Assembly (NCBI GenBank): GCA_902527245.1
Contig: CABZOI010000001.1
Coordinates: 199,001-263,000 of the forward strand
Source of the DNA: an uncultured SAR92 cluster bacterium
Lineage (GTDB): Bacteria > Pseudomonadota > Gammaproteobacteria > Pseudomonadales > Porticoccaceae
Direction of reading: 5' to 3'
DNA: 64,000 nucleotides
Below the pieces are notes generated by a model. It worked only from the letters and a program-made list of their open reading frames with translations, searched no databases and was not told the origin of the DNA. A program made the translations under genes and the position numbers. Positions 1 through 9,942 of the stretch are shown here, piece after piece; the stretch's first letter is position 1, and every line of letters starts with the position of its first letter.

Positions 1-1
1 A

Positions 2-1528
2 CAAAGTTCAGGTGAATTAATCCCCAGGGCACCCGTGGTTACGATAATGGGTCATGTTGATCACGGTAAGACTTCATTATTGGATAAAGTGAAAAAGACT
101 CAGATTGCAGCAGGTGAAGCGGGCGGAATAACACAACATATTGGTGCTTATCATGTGGAAACAAAATTTGGTGCAATTACATTTTTGGATACGCCTGGAC
201 ACGCTGCGTTTACCGCTATGAGAGCAAGGGGAGCTAGCGTCACTGATATTGTTATTTTGGTTGTTGCTGGTGATGATGGAGTGATGCCCCAAACAGAAGA
301 AGCAATTCAGCACGCTAAAGCAGCTGATGTTCCAATAATAGTAGCAATTAATAAGATGGATAAGGAAGGGGTCGACCCTGAACGAGTAACTAATGAGCTT
401 GTAGCTAATGAAGTTATTCCAGAAGAGTATGGTGGTGACGTCCAGTTTGTAAGAGTATCCGCTGAGACCGGTGATGGATTGGATCAACTGATGGAAGCAG
501 TTTTACTTCAAGCTGAGCTCTTAGAGTTGAAGGCAGCTTTTGAAATCCCGAGTCGAGGGATAATTGTTGAAGCTAGGGTAGATAAAGGCCGCGGAGTTGT
601 TGCGACTGCACTAGTGCAGCATGGCACATTAAAAAAAGGTGATTTTATAGTAGCTGGAGAAAGTGTAGGCAAGATTCGCGCCATGACAAATGAAAAAAAT
701 ATGCCGATCAGTTCAGCTGCGCCCTCAATTCCTGCTGAGATACTAGGACTTGATGAAGTGCCCAATGCTGGCGATGAGTTCTTTGTTATTACTGATGAGA
801 AGAGGGCAAAAGAGCTCGCTAATATTCGAGCTAAGAAATCGCGAGAGGAGAGGGTCGCGAGACAACAAGCAGCTAAACTTGAAACATTGCTTTTCGACAT
901 GGATGGTAACAAAGCAAGTAAACTCAACTTAATTATAAAGACGGATGTGCGAGGTTCGCTGGAGGCAATCAACGGTGCAATAACAGATTTTTCTAATGAC
1001 GAGGTTATGGTTAACATTGTTTCGTCGGGTATTGGTGGGATTTCTGACTCAGACATAAATTTGGCACTTACCACTCAGGCAATCATAATTGGATTTAATG
1101 TGAGAGCAAGTTCTTCTGCGAAAGCATTGGCAGAGAAAGAAAATGTTGAGTTAAGGTATTACAGCATTATTTATAAATTGATAGACGAGGTGAAATTAGC
1201 CTTGTCTGGAATGTTAGCTCCAGAACTCTCAGAAGAAATTATAGGTTTAGCTGAAGTAAGAGATGTCTTCAGATCGCCAAAGTTTGGAGCGATAGCAGGA
1301 TGTATGGTTGTGGAGGGTATAGTTTCTCGTAATCAGCCCATAAGAGTTTTGCGCGATGATATAGTAATTTTTGAGGGAGAATTGGAGTCACTTCGAAGAT
1401 TTAAGGACGAGGCAAGCGAGGTAAGAAATGGAATGGAGTGTGGAATTGGAGTGAAAGACTATAATGATGTCAAGGTAGGTGATCAGATCGAGGTTTATGA
1501 AATTAAATCGATAAAAAGATCACTTTGA
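2..1528 (+). CDS. infB: translation initiation factor IF-2, 3' part (5' end outside window)
   Basis: IF-2 is the GTPase that brings initiator fMet-tRNA to the 30S subunit and promotes subunit joining. The reading frame is open from base 2, so the gene enters from the left; a GTG at 35 lies inside the conserved [15 protein letters not shown] stretch and is not the start. The 508 visible residues hold the whole G domain (G1 GHVDHGKT, G2 GGITQHIG, G3 DTPGH, G4 NKMD, G5 SAETG) followed by domain II and the C-terminal fMet-tRNA-binding domains, ending in [11 protein letters not shown]. Only the variable N-terminal region of a normally 800-900 residue protein is missing. It is followed 35 bp later by rbfA, the standard nusA-infB-rbfA-truB-rpsO-pnp order. 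Identification is secure. Confidence 0.98.
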   Translation, partial: QSSGELIPRAPVVTIMGHVDHGKTSLLDKVKKTQIAAGEAGGITQHIGAYHVETKFGAITFLDTPGHAAFTAMRARGASVTDIVILVVAGDDGVMPQTEEAIQHAKAADVPIIVAINKMDKEGVDPERVTNELVANEVIPEEYGGDVQFVRVSAETGDGLDQLMEAVLLQAELLELKAAFEIPSRGIIVEARVDKGRGVVATALVQHGTLKKGDFIVAGESVGKIRAMTNEKNMPISSAAPSIPAEILGLDEVPNAGDEFFVITDEKRAKELANIRAKKSREERVARQQAAKLETLLFDMDGNKASKLNLIIKTDVRGSLEAINGAITDFSNDEVMVNIVSSGIGGISDSDINLALTTQAIIIGFNVRASSSAKALAEKENVELRYYSIIYKLIDEVKLALSGMLAPELSEEIIGLAEVRDVFRSPKFGAIAGCMVVEGIVSRNQPIRVLRDDIVIFEGELESLRRFKDEASEVRNGMECGIGVKDYNDVKVGDQIEVYEIKSIKRSL

Positions 1529-1563
1529 TTATCTGATTCAGTCAAACTTTTCTTGCAATTAAA

Positions 1564-1956
1564 ATGTCCAAAGAATTCTCAAGATCGGAGCGAATTTCTG
1601 AGTCTATCCAAAAATCACTATCCCAATTAATTGGTGAGAATATTAGAGATCCAAGGGTGGGAATGGTATCCATCAATCACGTAGCGGTAACCAAAGATTA
1701 TTCTATTGCTCGGGTTTATGTATCTTTTGTGGATGCTAGAGGGGAGGAAAATGCAAAACTTGGTGTAGAAGCATTAAATGGAGCATCCACCTATCTGAGA
1801 AAATTGCTATCAATGGAATTAGCACTCCGAAGCACACCTAGATTGCGATTCTTTTTTGATAATGTCGGAGATCAAGCAAACAAGATTTCTGATCTTATTG
1901 ATCGGGCGATTAAATCAGACAATGAGCGTATCGAATCCGCCCATGGCAAAAAATAG
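1564..1956 (+). CDS. rbfA: 30S ribosome-binding factor A
   Basis: RbfA is a small KH-like protein that binds the free 30S subunit and assists 16S rRNA 5'-end maturation, also during cold adaptation. The 130-residue product begins MSKEFSRSERISESIQKSL and contains the family stretches IRDPRVGMVSI and STPRLRFFFDN. Length is normal for the family. It sits between infB and truB, and its last 14 bases overlap the likely truB start, which suggests translational coupling. Confidence 0.95.
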   Translation: MSKEFSRSERISESIQKSLSQLIGENIRDPRVGMVSINHVAVTKDYSIARVYVSFVDARGEENAKLGVEALNGASTYLRKLLSMELALRSTPRLRFFFDNVGDQANKISDLIDRAIKSDNERIESAHGKK

Positions 1957-2884
1957 AAAAGGTAGAGACCTAACAGGTATTTTTCTTTTGAATAAAGATA
2001 AATCGATGTCTTCAAATTACGCTCTTCAGAAAGTAAAAAGAATTTTTAATGCAAAGAAAGCTGGTCATACCGGAAGTTTAGATCCTTTAGCGACTGGTGT
2101 TTTACCGATTTGTCTTGGGGAAGCTACGAAATTTTCAAATTTTTTTCTTAATGCAGATAAAAAATACCAGGTTAAGTTGGTTTTGGGTGTTGAGACTGAT
2201 ACCTATGATTCAGAGGGGCAGATAGTAGCGGAGTCAAGTACAAAAAATATAACGAAATCAAGCATTCAGGTCGCATTAAAAAAATTTAAAGGTAATCTGC
2301 GGCAGGTGCCGCCAATGTTTTCAGCAATTAAATTGAAAGGCAAACCACTTTATAAATATGCAAGACAGGGAGTTTCAGTAGAGCGAAAGCCCCGTGAAAT
2401 TTGTATATATGACATTAAGCTTTTGAGTTTTCGTCAGCAAGAGCTTATGGAGATCGAGCTATTTTTGCACGTTAGTAAAGGAACCTATATTAGATCCTTT
2501 GCTCATGATCTTGGAGAATGCCTTGGCTCTGGTGCGCATGTAAGCGCACTTCACAGAACAGAAGTAGGACAATTCACTGAGAAAAGTTCAGTTAAGCTGG
2601 TTGATATTGAACAATCAGAAGAAATTGGTGATTTAAAGGGCCTAGAAAATAAGATATTCTCTCTGGAATCGGTTATGAGAGAGGGATTTTGTGTTGACGT
2701 TTCAAATGAGGAAGGTACAAAATTTTGTCTGGGTCAATCGATCATAATAAAAGAAAGCTTTCCCATTTGCGCAGAAGCATATATAGTTCGCGTTTTTAAT
2801 GCTAACGGAAGGTTTCTGGGAACCGGAACATTAGATAATAAAAGATTACTCAGTCCGAAACGTGTTGTGTGCATTCGAGAGTAA
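1943..2884 (+). CDS. truB: tRNA pseudouridine-55 synthase
   Basis: TruB converts U55 of the tRNA T-loop to pseudouridine. The catalytic motif GSLDPLATG is present with the nucleophilic Asp at about residue 47. The frame is open back to 1856, but family homology starts at MAKNRKGRDLTGIFLLNK, so I place the start at ATG 1943 (313 aa), overlapping the rbfA end by 14 bp; the upstream part is simply the rbfA sequence in another frame. The C-terminal part is the usual PUA-like region. The next gene is rpsO after a 72-bp structured gap. Confidence 0.95.
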   Translation: MAKNRKGRDLTGIFLLNKDKSMSSNYALQKVKRIFNAKKAGHTGSLDPLATGVLPICLGEATKFSNFFLNADKKYQVKLVLGVETDTYDSEGQIVAESSTKNITKSSIQVALKKFKGNLRQVPPMFSAIKLKGKPLYKYARQGVSVERKPREICIYDIKLLSFRQQELMEIELFLHVSKGTYIRSFAHDLGECLGSGAHVSALHRTEVGQFTEKSSVKLVDIEQSEEIGDLKGLENKIFSLESVMREGFCVDVSNEEGTKFCLGQSIIIKESFPICAEAYIVRVFNANGRFLGTGTLDNKRLLSPKRVVCIRE

Positions 2885-2905
2885 TTGGAAAGTAGAGATC
2901 CTGTA

Positions 2906-2945
2906 AATATGCGTGGGAGCTTTATCTAAATAAAATGAGCATATT
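2906..2945 (+). promoter_or_regulatory. candidate S15 autoregulatory leader hairpin before rpsO
   Basis: A perfect 7-bp outer stem (AATATGC at 2906-2912 with GCATATT at 2939-2945) encloses a second 5-bp stem (TTTAT 2921-2925 with ATAAA 2930-2934, loop CTAA). The outer stem ends directly against the Shine-Dalgarno GGAG at 2946-2949. Ribosomal protein S15 is known in several bacteria to repress its own mRNA by binding leader structures near the ribosome binding site. That this hairpin does so here is inference. Confidence 0.4.
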
Positions 2946-2956
2946 GGAGATGAATC

Positions 2957-3226
2957 ATGTCACTTACAGCAGAAGAAAAAGCAAAGATCGTGTCTGAATT
3001 TGGAACAAATAAGGAGGACACAGGGTCATCAGAGGTTCAGATAGCCCTGCTAACCAGCAACATAAATAAGCTACAAAACCATTTTAGTGAGCACAAGAAA
3101 GACCATCATTCTCGCAAAGGGCTTATACGTATGGTAAATCAAAGACGCAAGTTACTTGATTACCTGAAGAACAAAAACAAGGCGAGTTACACTGACCTAA
3201 TCGCTAAATTAGGACTTCGTCGTTAA
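2957..3226 (+). CDS. rpsO: 30S ribosomal protein S15
   Basis: Primary 16S rRNA-binding protein of the 30S platform. The 89-residue product has the family length and the signatures [33 protein letters not shown] and RRKLLDYL. The start ATG is preceded by GGAG at 2946-2949. It is followed by pnp after a 126-bp gap that folds into a long hairpin, the same arrangement as in enterobacteria. Confidence 0.98.
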   Translation: MSLTAEEKAKIVSEFGTNKEDTGSSEVQIALLTSNINKLQNHFSEHKKDHHSRKGLIRMVNQRRKLLDYLKNKNKASYTDLIAKLGLRR

Positions 3227-3235
3227 TTATAATGC

Positions 3236-3320
3236 ATATAGAAAATTTTGTGCTTCGAGTTACTTATGTATATTCGTAAGAGTATTTATAAATAACCCGA
3301 TTTGCATAAATTTTCTGTAT
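3236..3320 (+). promoter_or_regulatory. long hairpin in the pnp leader (RNase III-type processing site)
   Basis: The arms 3236-3248 and 3308-3320 form 13 consecutive pairs (one G-U). The helix continues after a bulge with 3250-3253 against 3304-3307 and 3255-3257 against 3298-3300, and an inner hairpin (CTTATG with CGTAAG) caps it. It lies between the rpsO stop and the pnp ATG at 3353. In E. coli a leader stem-loop at this place is cut by RNase III and then used by PNPase to shut off its own synthesis. The position and size match, but the sequence is not E. coli-like, so function is inferred. Confidence 0.6.
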
Positions 3321-3352
3321 CTCAACTTAAAAGTTAAGAAATAAGGAATATT

Positions 3353-5482
3353 ATGAATCCGATTATAAAAAAGTTTAATTTTGGAAAAGATACGGTATCA
3401 CTCGAGACAGGAAGAATCGCTCGGCAAGCGACAGGATCCGTTCTATGTTCAATAAATGAAACATCAGTGTTATGCACTGTTGTTGGAGAGAAATCAGCGA
3501 AGGAAGGCATGGATTTCTTTCCTCTAGGTGTGCATTACATTGAGAAAAGTTATTCCGCAGGTAAAATTCCTGGAGGATATTTCAAGAGAGAAGGAAGACC
3601 TTCAGAAAAAGAAACATTAACTTCAAGACTCATTGATAGACCCATTCGTCCTTTATTCCCAGATGGCTTTAAAAATGAAGTTCAGGTCATCTGTAATGTT
3701 ATTTCGTCTGAGAAAGACACAGATCCAGATATAGCTGCGATGATAGGAACGTCAGCAGCGTTATCAATATCAGGCATACCTTTCAATGGTCCAGTTGGAG
3801 CAGCGAGGGTGGGCTATAATCTCGAAGATGGTTATATCCTTAATCCAGGCTATGAAAAACTTAAGTCCTCTGACTTAGACATGGTTGTGGCTGGGACCAA
3901 AGATGCGGTTTTAATGGTGGAGTCTGAGGCAAAGGAATTATCGGAAGATATCATGTTAGGAGGAGTACTATTTGCTCATCAGGAGATGCAGACGGTTATA
4001 GATGTGGTTGAAGAATTAGCTGATGAGGTTGGTAAACCTCGATGGGACTGGATTGTTCCAGAAAAGAATAGTGATTTAGATTTAAGATTGAGAGAAATTG
4101 CCAGTGAAGCTCTGGCAGAAGCATATCAAGTCACAGTCAAATCTGAGCGGTCAGAAAAAATTTCTCAAACTCGTCAATCAGTTTGTGACTCACTTGTTGA
4201 AGAGGGATTCAGTGAAGAAGAAATTAAAACTCAATTCAAAAAATTAGAGAAGGAAATAGTAAGAAGTAGAATTTTGAATGGTAGCCCACGAATAGATGGT
4301 AGAGACTCTAGTACAGTGCGTGATATTACAGTTTCAGTTGGTGTTTTACCTAAAGTTCATGGTTCTGCAATTTTTACAAGAGGTGAAACGCAAGCGCTAG
4401 TCACTTCAACATTAGCGTCAACACGAGATGCACAGATCATAGATGCACTAGAGGGCAAAAAGGAAGATTCCTTTATGCTTCACTACAATTTCCCGCCGTT
4501 CTCTGTTGGTGAATGTGGTCGTGTTGGAGCGACATCTCGAAGAGAGATTGGTCATGGACGGCTTGCACGAAGAGGTGTTGCCGCAGTTCTACCGACTGTT
4601 GAAGAGTTCCCTTACACCATTCGAGTGGTATCCGAGATTACAGAATCTAATGGTTCAAGTTCAATGGCATCCGTTTGCGGCGCTAGTCTTGCTTTAATGG
4701 ATGCTGGTGTGCCTCTCAAAGCCCCTGTGGCTGGAATTGCCATGGGATTGGTTAAAGAAGGAGAAAAGTTTGCAGTTTTGACGGATATATTAGGTGATGA
4801 GGATCATCTTGGTGATATGGATTTTAAAGTTGCAGGGACCTCTGATGGAGTCACCGCGCTTCAAATGGATATAAAGATAGAGGGAATAACTGAAGAGATT
4901 ATGGAGATTGCACTTGAGCAAGCATTAAAAGCAAGACTCAGTATTCTATCAGACATGAATAAAGTGCTTGCCTCAGGTAGGGATGAAATCTCTGAAAGTG
5001 CTCCCAGATTAGAAAAAATGCAAATTGATTCAGACAAAATTCGAGATGTTATCGGAAAGGGAGGAGCGACTATCAGAGCACTTTGCGATGATTACAATTC
5101 GACAATCGATATTTCAGATGATGGGATAGTGCAAATTTATTCAGAAGATCAAGAAAGTCTCTCTGCTGCAATTGAGGCGATAAAAGCAATCGTGGCGGAT
5201 CCTGAACCAGGCACAATATATGATGGGAAAGTGGTTAGAATAGTGGATTTCGGAGCTTTTGTGAATTTCATGCCTGGCACAGACGGACTTGTGCACATTT
5301 CACAAATTGCTGAAGAGAGGGTGGAAAAGGTCACTGATTATCTGAGTGAAGGTCAGGACGTGAAGGTAAAAGTAATTGAAATTGATAATAGAGGTAGGGT
5401 TAAGCTCTCCATAAAGGAGGCAGCTGAGAAAGCTAAAACTGACGACCTAGGAGACGCTGACTCCAAAAAGGATAAAGCGTAA
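3353..5482 (+). CDS. pnp: polyribonucleotide nucleotidyltransferase (PNPase)
   Basis: Phosphorolytic 3'-5' exoribonuclease of the RNA degradosome. At 709 residues it has full family length: two RNase PH domains (about 1-215 and 300-535), an all-alpha linker between them, a KH domain with IGKGGATIR near residue 565, and an S1 domain from about residue 620 ([18 protein letters not shown]). [20 protein letters not shown] and [15 protein letters not shown]-type core motifs are intact. The start is ATG 3353 after AAGGA at 3343-3347. It is the last gene of the infB operon and converges on recN with only 30 bp between stops and no visible intrinsic terminator. Confidence 0.98.
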   Translation: MNPIIKKFNFGKDTVSLETGRIARQATGSVLCSINETSVLCTVVGEKSAKEGMDFFPLGVHYIEKSYSAGKIPGGYFKREGRPSEKETLTSRLIDRPIRPLFPDGFKNEVQVICNVISSEKDTDPDIAAMIGTSAALSISGIPFNGPVGAARVGYNLEDGYILNPGYEKLKSSDLDMVVAGTKDAVLMVESEAKELSEDIMLGGVLFAHQEMQTVIDVVEELADEVGKPRWDWIVPEKNSDLDLRLREIASEALAEAYQVTVKSERSEKISQTRQSVCDSLVEEGFSEEEIKTQFKKLEKEIVRSRILNGSPRIDGRDSSTVRDITVSVGVLPKVHGSAIFTRGETQALVTSTLASTRDAQIIDALEGKKEDSFMLHYNFPPFSVGECGRVGATSRREIGHGRLARRGVAAVLPTVEEFPYTIRVVSEITESNGSSSMASVCGASLALMDAGVPLKAPVAGIAMGLVKEGEKFAVLTDILGDEDHLGDMDFKVAGTSDGVTALQMDIKIEGITEEIMEIALEQALKARLSILSDMNKVLASGRDEISESAPRLEKMQIDSDKIRDVIGKGGATIRALCDDYNSTIDISDDGIVQIYSEDQESLSAAIEAIKAIVADPEPGTIYDGKVVRIVDFGAFVNFMPGTDGLVHISQIAEERVEKVTDYLSEGQDVKVKVIEIDNRGRVKLSIKEAAEKAKTDDLGDADSKKDKA

Positions 5483-5512
5483 CGATTACAAATAACTTAA
5501 AGAAGTCATAGT

Positions 5513-7186
5513 TCAATCATTGGCAAGAGATATAAGTTCAGACGCATGAATTCTCGTATTCTCGGTAACTTTTGCACCACCGAGGATACGAGCTATCTCT
5601 TCTACTCTTTCATTTTTAGTTAAAAATTTGAATTCAGACTTAAAACTATTCGAACCCCCGAATCTACTGACCTTTAGATGTTGTTGAGCGTGAACAGCTA
5701 CCTGCGCTTGATGGGTTATGCATAGAATTTGATTCCTCTCGCCAAGTGATTTTAGCAGTCTGCCAATAATGTCGGAAGTTTTTCCACTAACTCCAACATC
5801 GACTTCATCCAATAATGTTGTCGGTATGTTTGTTGAATCAGAGGCTACTACTTGAATTGCTAAGCTAATTCTAGATAACTCGCCGCCCGATACAATTTTT
5901 CTCAGAGCTTTGTGGTTATCCTCGGAATTAGTTCTAATTAGAAATTCGATTGTGTTAGAGCCCTTGGGATGAATTTGGTTAACATCGCGCTGCAAAGATT
6001 GAATCTTTAGCGAGCAATATCCCATGTCTAGCTTTTTTAACTGAGCATTAATTAGAGTTTCAAATTTTTTGCTACTCTTTATTCTCAAATCACTAAGAAT
6101 TTTGTCGACTTCCCAATATTTCTGTTCACATTCGATGATTTCTTTTTTTACTTTTGCAATTATTCCATCTCTATCCAATAATATTTTTAATTTTTCTTTT
6201 AATTTTTCAGAAACGTCTTCAAGTTCTAAGTAATTGCTTTTGTGTTTTCGACCAAGCTGAAACAATTGTTTTAGCTCTTGATCAACAAGCTCTAATTTCT
6301 TTGGATCAGAATCAAAGTTGGCGTTGGCAGAGTTTAGTTCAGAAAGTCCTTCGTCAATTTGGATAAGTGCATTTTGAAAACATTCTAATGCTACCTCAAC
6401 AGACCGAGGTTTTGACTCAAGACTATCAAGAATAGAACTTATCTTAATAAGATTTGCTCGGAAAGAATTTTCTCTTGTATCGTCCGAGAGATAGATGGCT
6501 TCATTTATTTTGGTGATTATTTCATCAGTATTGGAGAGGATGGCATGCTCCTCCTCAAGGGCTTTAATCCTTTCTTTTGTTAAATCAAATTGGTCAAGTT
6601 CTTTTAATAGAAAACGCACATCATTAATTTCATCTTCTGTGCTCTTTTCAACTGAAGAAATATCAGATAGTTGTTTTTTTAAGGTTTTCCATTTTGCATG
6701 TATGTTTTTGATCTTAGTCAATAGATCGTTCGCTTTAGCATATTCGTCCAAAAGCATCCGATGGTTATCTCGTTGAAAAAGAAATTGATGTTCATTTTGA
6801 TCATGAATATCAACGAGAATTTCGCCCAGTTTTTGAAGCTGCGTCATTGTAGCAGGACCACCATTTATATACCCTTTTGATCGGCCTTGGTTGTTAAATA
6901 CCCTTCGAAGTAAACATTCTTTGTCTGCAGAAAAACCATTTTCCTGGAGCCAAATTTCAACTGATGGGATCATTTGTACGTCAAAGTAAGCTGAGATTTC
7001 TGCTTGAGTAGAATCATGTCGAATCATATTGGTCTCAGCCCGCCCGCCCAATAAAATTGATAAGGCATTGAATATGAGAGATTTACCAGAACCTGTCTCT
7101 CCAGTTATCGCAGTAGTTCCGGAAGAAAAGTCTAAATCGAGGTATTCTGCAGTAATAAAATTTTTTATTGTAAGACTTAAAAGCAA
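5513..7186 (-). CDS. recN: DNA repair protein RecN
   Basis: SMC-like ATPase used in double-strand-break repair. The 557-residue protein has an N-terminal Walker A (GETGSGKS, residues 29-36), a long charged coiled-coil centre, the ABC signature SGGELSRISLA and Walker B TTLLDEVDVGVSG near residue 457. It is transcribed away from grpE from a shared 130-bp region. In many gammaproteobacteria recN is an SOS gene, but I see no CTGT-N8-ACAG-type LexA palindrome in 7187-7316. The Walker A has Ser where most RecN have Ala (GETGAGKS), a conservative change. Confidence 0.96.
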   Translation of the reverse strand: MLLSLTIKNFITAEYLDLDFSSGTTAITGETGSGKSLIFNALSILLGGRAETNMIRHDSTQAEISAYFDVQMIPSVEIWLQENGFSADKECLLRRVFNNQGRSKGYINGGPATMTQLQKLGEILVDIHDQNEHQFLFQRDNHRMLLDEYAKANDLLTKIKNIHAKWKTLKKQLSDISSVEKSTEDEINDVRFLLKELDQFDLTKERIKALEEEHAILSNTDEIITKINEAIYLSDDTRENSFRANLIKISSILDSLESKPRSVEVALECFQNALIQIDEGLSELNSANANFDSDPKKLELVDQELKQLFQLGRKHKSNYLELEDVSEKLKEKLKILLDRDGIIAKVKKEIIECEQKYWEVDKILSDLRIKSSKKFETLINAQLKKLDMGYCSLKIQSLQRDVNQIHPKGSNTIEFLIRTNSEDNHKALRKIVSGGELSRISLAIQVVASDSTNIPTTLLDEVDVGVSGKTSDIIGRLLKSLGERNQILCITHQAQVAVHAQQHLKVSRFGGSNSFKSEFKFLTKNERVEEIARILGGAKVTENTRIHASELISLAND

Positions 7187-7231
7187 TTTGAATCCATGAC
7201 TAGGTTAGTTTAAAAAATTTGTTCTTTAGAT

Positions 7232-7260
7232 AGTTGAAAATCAAAAGTGCATCCCCATTA
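7232..7260 (+). promoter_or_regulatory. sigma-32 (RpoH) heat-shock promoter of grpE
   Basis: AGTTGAAA at 7232-7239 and CCCCATTA at 7253-7260 are separated by 13 bases. This is an almost perfect match to the RpoH consensus CTTGAAA-N(11-16)-CCCCATnT. It lies 57 bp upstream of the grpE ATG, in the expected orientation and the expected place for the grpE-dnaK-dnaJ heat-shock operon. Confidence 0.85.
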
Positions 7261-7316
7261 AGTTTAATAATAATTTAGTTTATTTAAAACACTTTCATTT
7301 TGAGAGGGATTGAGAA

Positions 7317-7889
7317 ATGGCATCTAACAAAGATAAAGAAGAAAACCTTTTAAATGAGGACGAAAATCCTAAAGAAGACATTGCGGATCCGGAACTCGAT
7401 TCGGAGCAAGAAAGTTCAGCTGATATCAATGATCAGGACGAGATCGAGAATTTGCAGAAAGCATTAGCGGAAAGTACTGATCAGCTGCTCAGAGCACAGG
7501 CTGAATTGCAAAATGTTAGGCGACGATCTGAAAGGGACTTGGAAAATGCTCATAAATATGCGCTTGAGAGATTCTCTAACGAACTTCTTCCTGTCATGGA
7601 TAACATAGAGCGTGCATATGGTGCGATTGATATCCAAAATGATGATCAAAAATCAATCGGAGAGGGTCTTGAGTTAACAATCAAAAACTTTGTTGAGGTT
7701 TTTAAAAAATTCAACATCTCCTGTGTTGATCCCAAAGGTGAACCATTCGATGCCGAATTGCATCAAGCAGTAAGTATGCAAAGTGATGAAAACACAGAAC
7801 CTAATACTGTTTTAGATGTTTTTCAAAAAGGGTATACCTTAAATGGCAGATTAATAAGACCTGCAATGGTGGTGGTTTCTAAAGCTTGA
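7317..7889 (+). CDS. grpE: nucleotide exchange factor GrpE
   Basis: Thermosensing exchange factor that releases ADP from DnaK. The 190-residue protein has an acidic N-terminus (about 40 residues), a long helix/coiled coil (IENLQKALAESTDQLLRAQA and the following NVRRRSERD), and a C-terminal beta domain ending GYTLNGRLIRPAMVVVSKA, which is the family signature. The start has a good GAGAGG ribosome binding site. It is first in the grpE-dnaK-dnaJ cluster and is preceded by a clear sigma-32 promoter. Confidence 0.97.
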   Translation: MASNKDKEENLLNEDENPKEDIADPELDSEQESSADINDQDEIENLQKALAESTDQLLRAQAELQNVRRRSERDLENAHKYALERFSNELLPVMDNIERAYGAIDIQNDDQKSIGEGLELTIKNFVEVFKKFNISCVDPKGEPFDAELHQAVSMQSDENTEPNTVLDVFQKGYTLNGRLIRPAMVVVSKA

Positions 7890-7903
7890 AATTTTTGTGT
7901 GGC

Positions 7904-7931
7904 CTTGATTTCTTGGAATTCATACCCATAT
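7904..7931 (+). promoter_or_regulatory. possible second sigma-32 promoter, upstream of dnaK
   Basis: CTTGATT at 7904-7910 and ACCCATAT at 7924-7931 are separated by 13 bases. The match to the RpoH consensus is weaker than that before grpE (5 of 7 in the -35 element, one mismatch in the C-run). The location, 77 bp before the dnaK start, makes an internal heat-shock promoter plausible. Confidence 0.45.
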
Positions 7932-7962
7932 TGAGAGAATAGAAAAGCAAAAAGATTTTAAT

Positions 7963-7984
7963 TTCATGAAAGAGCTTTCATGAA
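7963..7984 (+). repeat. perfect 9-bp inverted repeat in the dnaK leader
   Basis: TTCATGAAA (7963-7971) and TTTCATGAA (7976-7984) are exact reverse complements around a 4-base GAGC loop, and each arm is itself nearly palindromic. It ends 23 bp before the dnaK ATG, just upstream of the AACGGAGAG ribosome-binding segment. It is not the CIRCE element (TTAGCACTC-N9-GAGTGCTAA). It could be an mRNA hairpin affecting dnaK stability or translation, or a protein site. Confidence 0.55.
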
Positions 7985-8007
7985 GCGTAGTTAACGGAGA
8001 GAAAATA

Positions 8008-9942
8008 ATGGGAAAAATAATTGGAATAGACCTTGGGACGACTAACTCGTGTGTCGCGGTGCTAGAAGGAGATGCGCCGAAGGTGATAGAGAATGCAGAG
8101 GGAGCGAGAACTACACCCTCTATCGTTGCCTACTCTGAGGATGGAGAGATACTGGCAGGTCAGTCTGCCAAAAGACAAGCTGTCACAAATCCAGAAAATA
8201 CTGTATATGCCGTGAAGCGTTTGATAGGCAGACGATTTGACGATGATGTAGTTAAGAAAGATATGGACATGGTGCCATATAAAATTGTTAAAGCTGACAA
8301 CGGTGATGCATGGGTTGAGATTAAGGGTGAAAGTAAAGCCGCACCGCAGATTTCTGCAGAAATACTCAAAAAAATGAAAAAGACAGCTGAAGACTACATT
8401 GGCGAAACAATTAATGAAGCAGTTATTACGGTCCCAGCATATTTCAATGACTCTCAACGCCAAGCCACGAAAGATGCAGGTAAGATTGCCGGATTGGATG
8501 TTAAGAGAATTATCAACGAGCCTACAGCTGCTGCATTGGCATATGGCATGGACAAATCGAGTGGGGACAAGGTTGTAGCGGTTTATGATCTCGGTGGAGG
8601 AACATTCGACATATCAGTAATTGAAATTGCCGATGTCGATGGCGAGAAACAATTTGAAGTCTTGGCAACTAATGGGGATACATTCTTAGGTGGTGAAGAC
8701 TTTGATATGCGATTAATTGAGTACCTTTCATCTGAGTTTAAGAAGGACAGCGGGATAGATCTTAGTAATGATCCTCTTGCGATGCAGCGACTTAAAGAAG
8801 CAGCGGAGAAGTCGAAAATAGAGCTTTCTTCAAGCCAACAAACCGAAGTAAACCTGCCCTATATTACTGCCGATGCGTCGGGTCCAAAACATTTAGTTGT
8901 TAAGCTAACCCGCGCAAAGTTAGAGTCACTTGTGGAAGATTTGATTGATCGTTCTCTTGAGCCATTGAAAGTTGCCCTAGACGATGCAGGAAAGTCAACT
9001 GGAGAGATAGACGAAATTATTTTGGTTGGTGGTCAGACACGAATGCCAATGGTCCAAGATAAGGTAAGTGGATTCTTTGGTAAGGAACCTAGGAAGGATG
9101 TTAATCCAGATGAAGCAGTTGCAGTCGGAGCAGCGTTGCAGGGAGCAGTTCTAGCAGGAGACGTAACCGATGTATTGCTTCTTGACGTTACTCCATTAAG
9201 CCTTGGAATTGAAACTATGGGTGGCGTTGCGACTCCAGTGATTGAGAAAAATACAACGATTCCAACAAAAAAATCTCAAATATTTTCTACTGCTGATGAT
9301 AACCAAACTGCAGTGACTATTCATGTTGTGCAGGGTGAGAGAAAGCAAGCAGTCCAGAATAAATCCTTAGGTAGATTTGATCTGGCTGATATACCACCTG
9401 CGCCTCGCGGGATGCCTCAAATAGAGGTTACATTTGATATTGACGCAAATGGAATTCTTAATGTGAGCGCGAAGGACAAAGCAACAGGAAAAGAGCAGTC
9501 AATTATTATTAAAGCCTCATCTGGTTTATCCGAGGATGAAATAGATGCGATGGTCAAAGACGCAGAGGCAAACGCAGCGGAGGATAAGAAGTTTGAGGAA
9601 CTTGTACAAGCTAGAAATACTGCTGATGGATTAGCTCATGCTACGAAGAAAACGCTCGAAGAAGCCGGCGATAAAGCAACTCCTGAAGAGAAGAGTGCCA
9701 TTGAAGATGCCATTAAAAAAGTGGAAGAAGTGGTTAAAGGAGATGACAAGGATGCAATAGATGAGGCAGTGAAAATATTATCTGAGGCATCTAGTGGATT
9801 AGCTCAAAAGATGTATGCGGAGCAGACTGCTGAGGCTCAGCCTGGTCAAGAGGAATCTAAACCTGCTGATGATGCAATGGATGCTGAATTTGAGGAAGTT
9901 AAAGAAGATAGTGATAGTAAATCTAAGGAAGAAAAAAATTAA
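8008..9942 (+). CDS. dnaK: molecular chaperone DnaK (Hsp70)
   Basis: ATP-dependent chaperone. The 644-residue protein starts [18 protein letters not shown], carries the ATPase motifs [15 protein letters not shown] and [13 protein letters not shown], and has the interdomain linker [13 protein letters not shown] near residues 387-399. The substrate-binding domain and helical lid follow, with the usual acidic tail ending near AEFEEVKED. Length is typical. It has a strong ribosome binding site (GGAGAG). grpE lies 118 bp upstream and dnaJ 103 bp downstream. Regulation is probably by RpoH from the grpE promoter, with a possible internal promoter. Confidence 0.99.
   Translation: MGKIIGIDLGTTNSCVAVLEGDAPKVIENAEGARTTPSIVAYSEDGEILAGQSAKRQAVTNPENTVYAVKRLIGRRFDDDVVKKDMDMVPYKIVKADNGDAWVEIKGESKAAPQISAEILKKMKKTAEDYIGETINEAVITVPAYFNDSQRQATKDAGKIAGLDVKRIINEPTAAALAYGMDKSSGDKVVAVYDLGGGTFDISVIEIADVDGEKQFEVLATNGDTFLGGEDFDMRLIEYLSSEFKKDSGIDLSNDPLAMQRLKEAAEKSKIELSSSQQTEVNLPYITADASGPKHLVVKLTRAKLESLVEDLIDRSLEPLKVALDDAGKSTGEIDEIILVGGQTRMPMVQDKVSGFFGKEPRKDVNPDEAVAVGAALQGAVLAGDVTDVLLLDVTPLSLGIETMGGVATPVIEKNTTIPTKKSQIFSTADDNQTAVTIHVVQGERKQAVQNKSLGRFDLADIPPAPRGMPQIEVTFDIDANGILNVSAKDKATGKEQSIIIKASSGLSEDEIDAMVKDAEANAAEDKKFEELVQARNTADGLAHATKKTLEEAGDKATPEEKSAIEDAIKKVEEVVKGDDKDAIDEAVKILSEASSGLAQKMYAEQTAEAQPGQEESKPADDAMDAEFEEVKEDSDSKSKEEKN

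Noticed and set aside
508-1074. 188-codon open frame on the minus strand inside infB
   Set aside because: It is antisense to the conserved infB sequence, is rich in Ser/Pro-like low-complexity residues and resembles no family.
7963-7984. CIRCE element for HrcA control of dnaK
   Set aside because: The arms do not match TTAGCACTC and the spacer is 4, not 9.
8062-8463. 133-codon minus-strand frame inside dnaK
   Set aside because: Shadow of a highly conserved gene; no ribosome site or homology.
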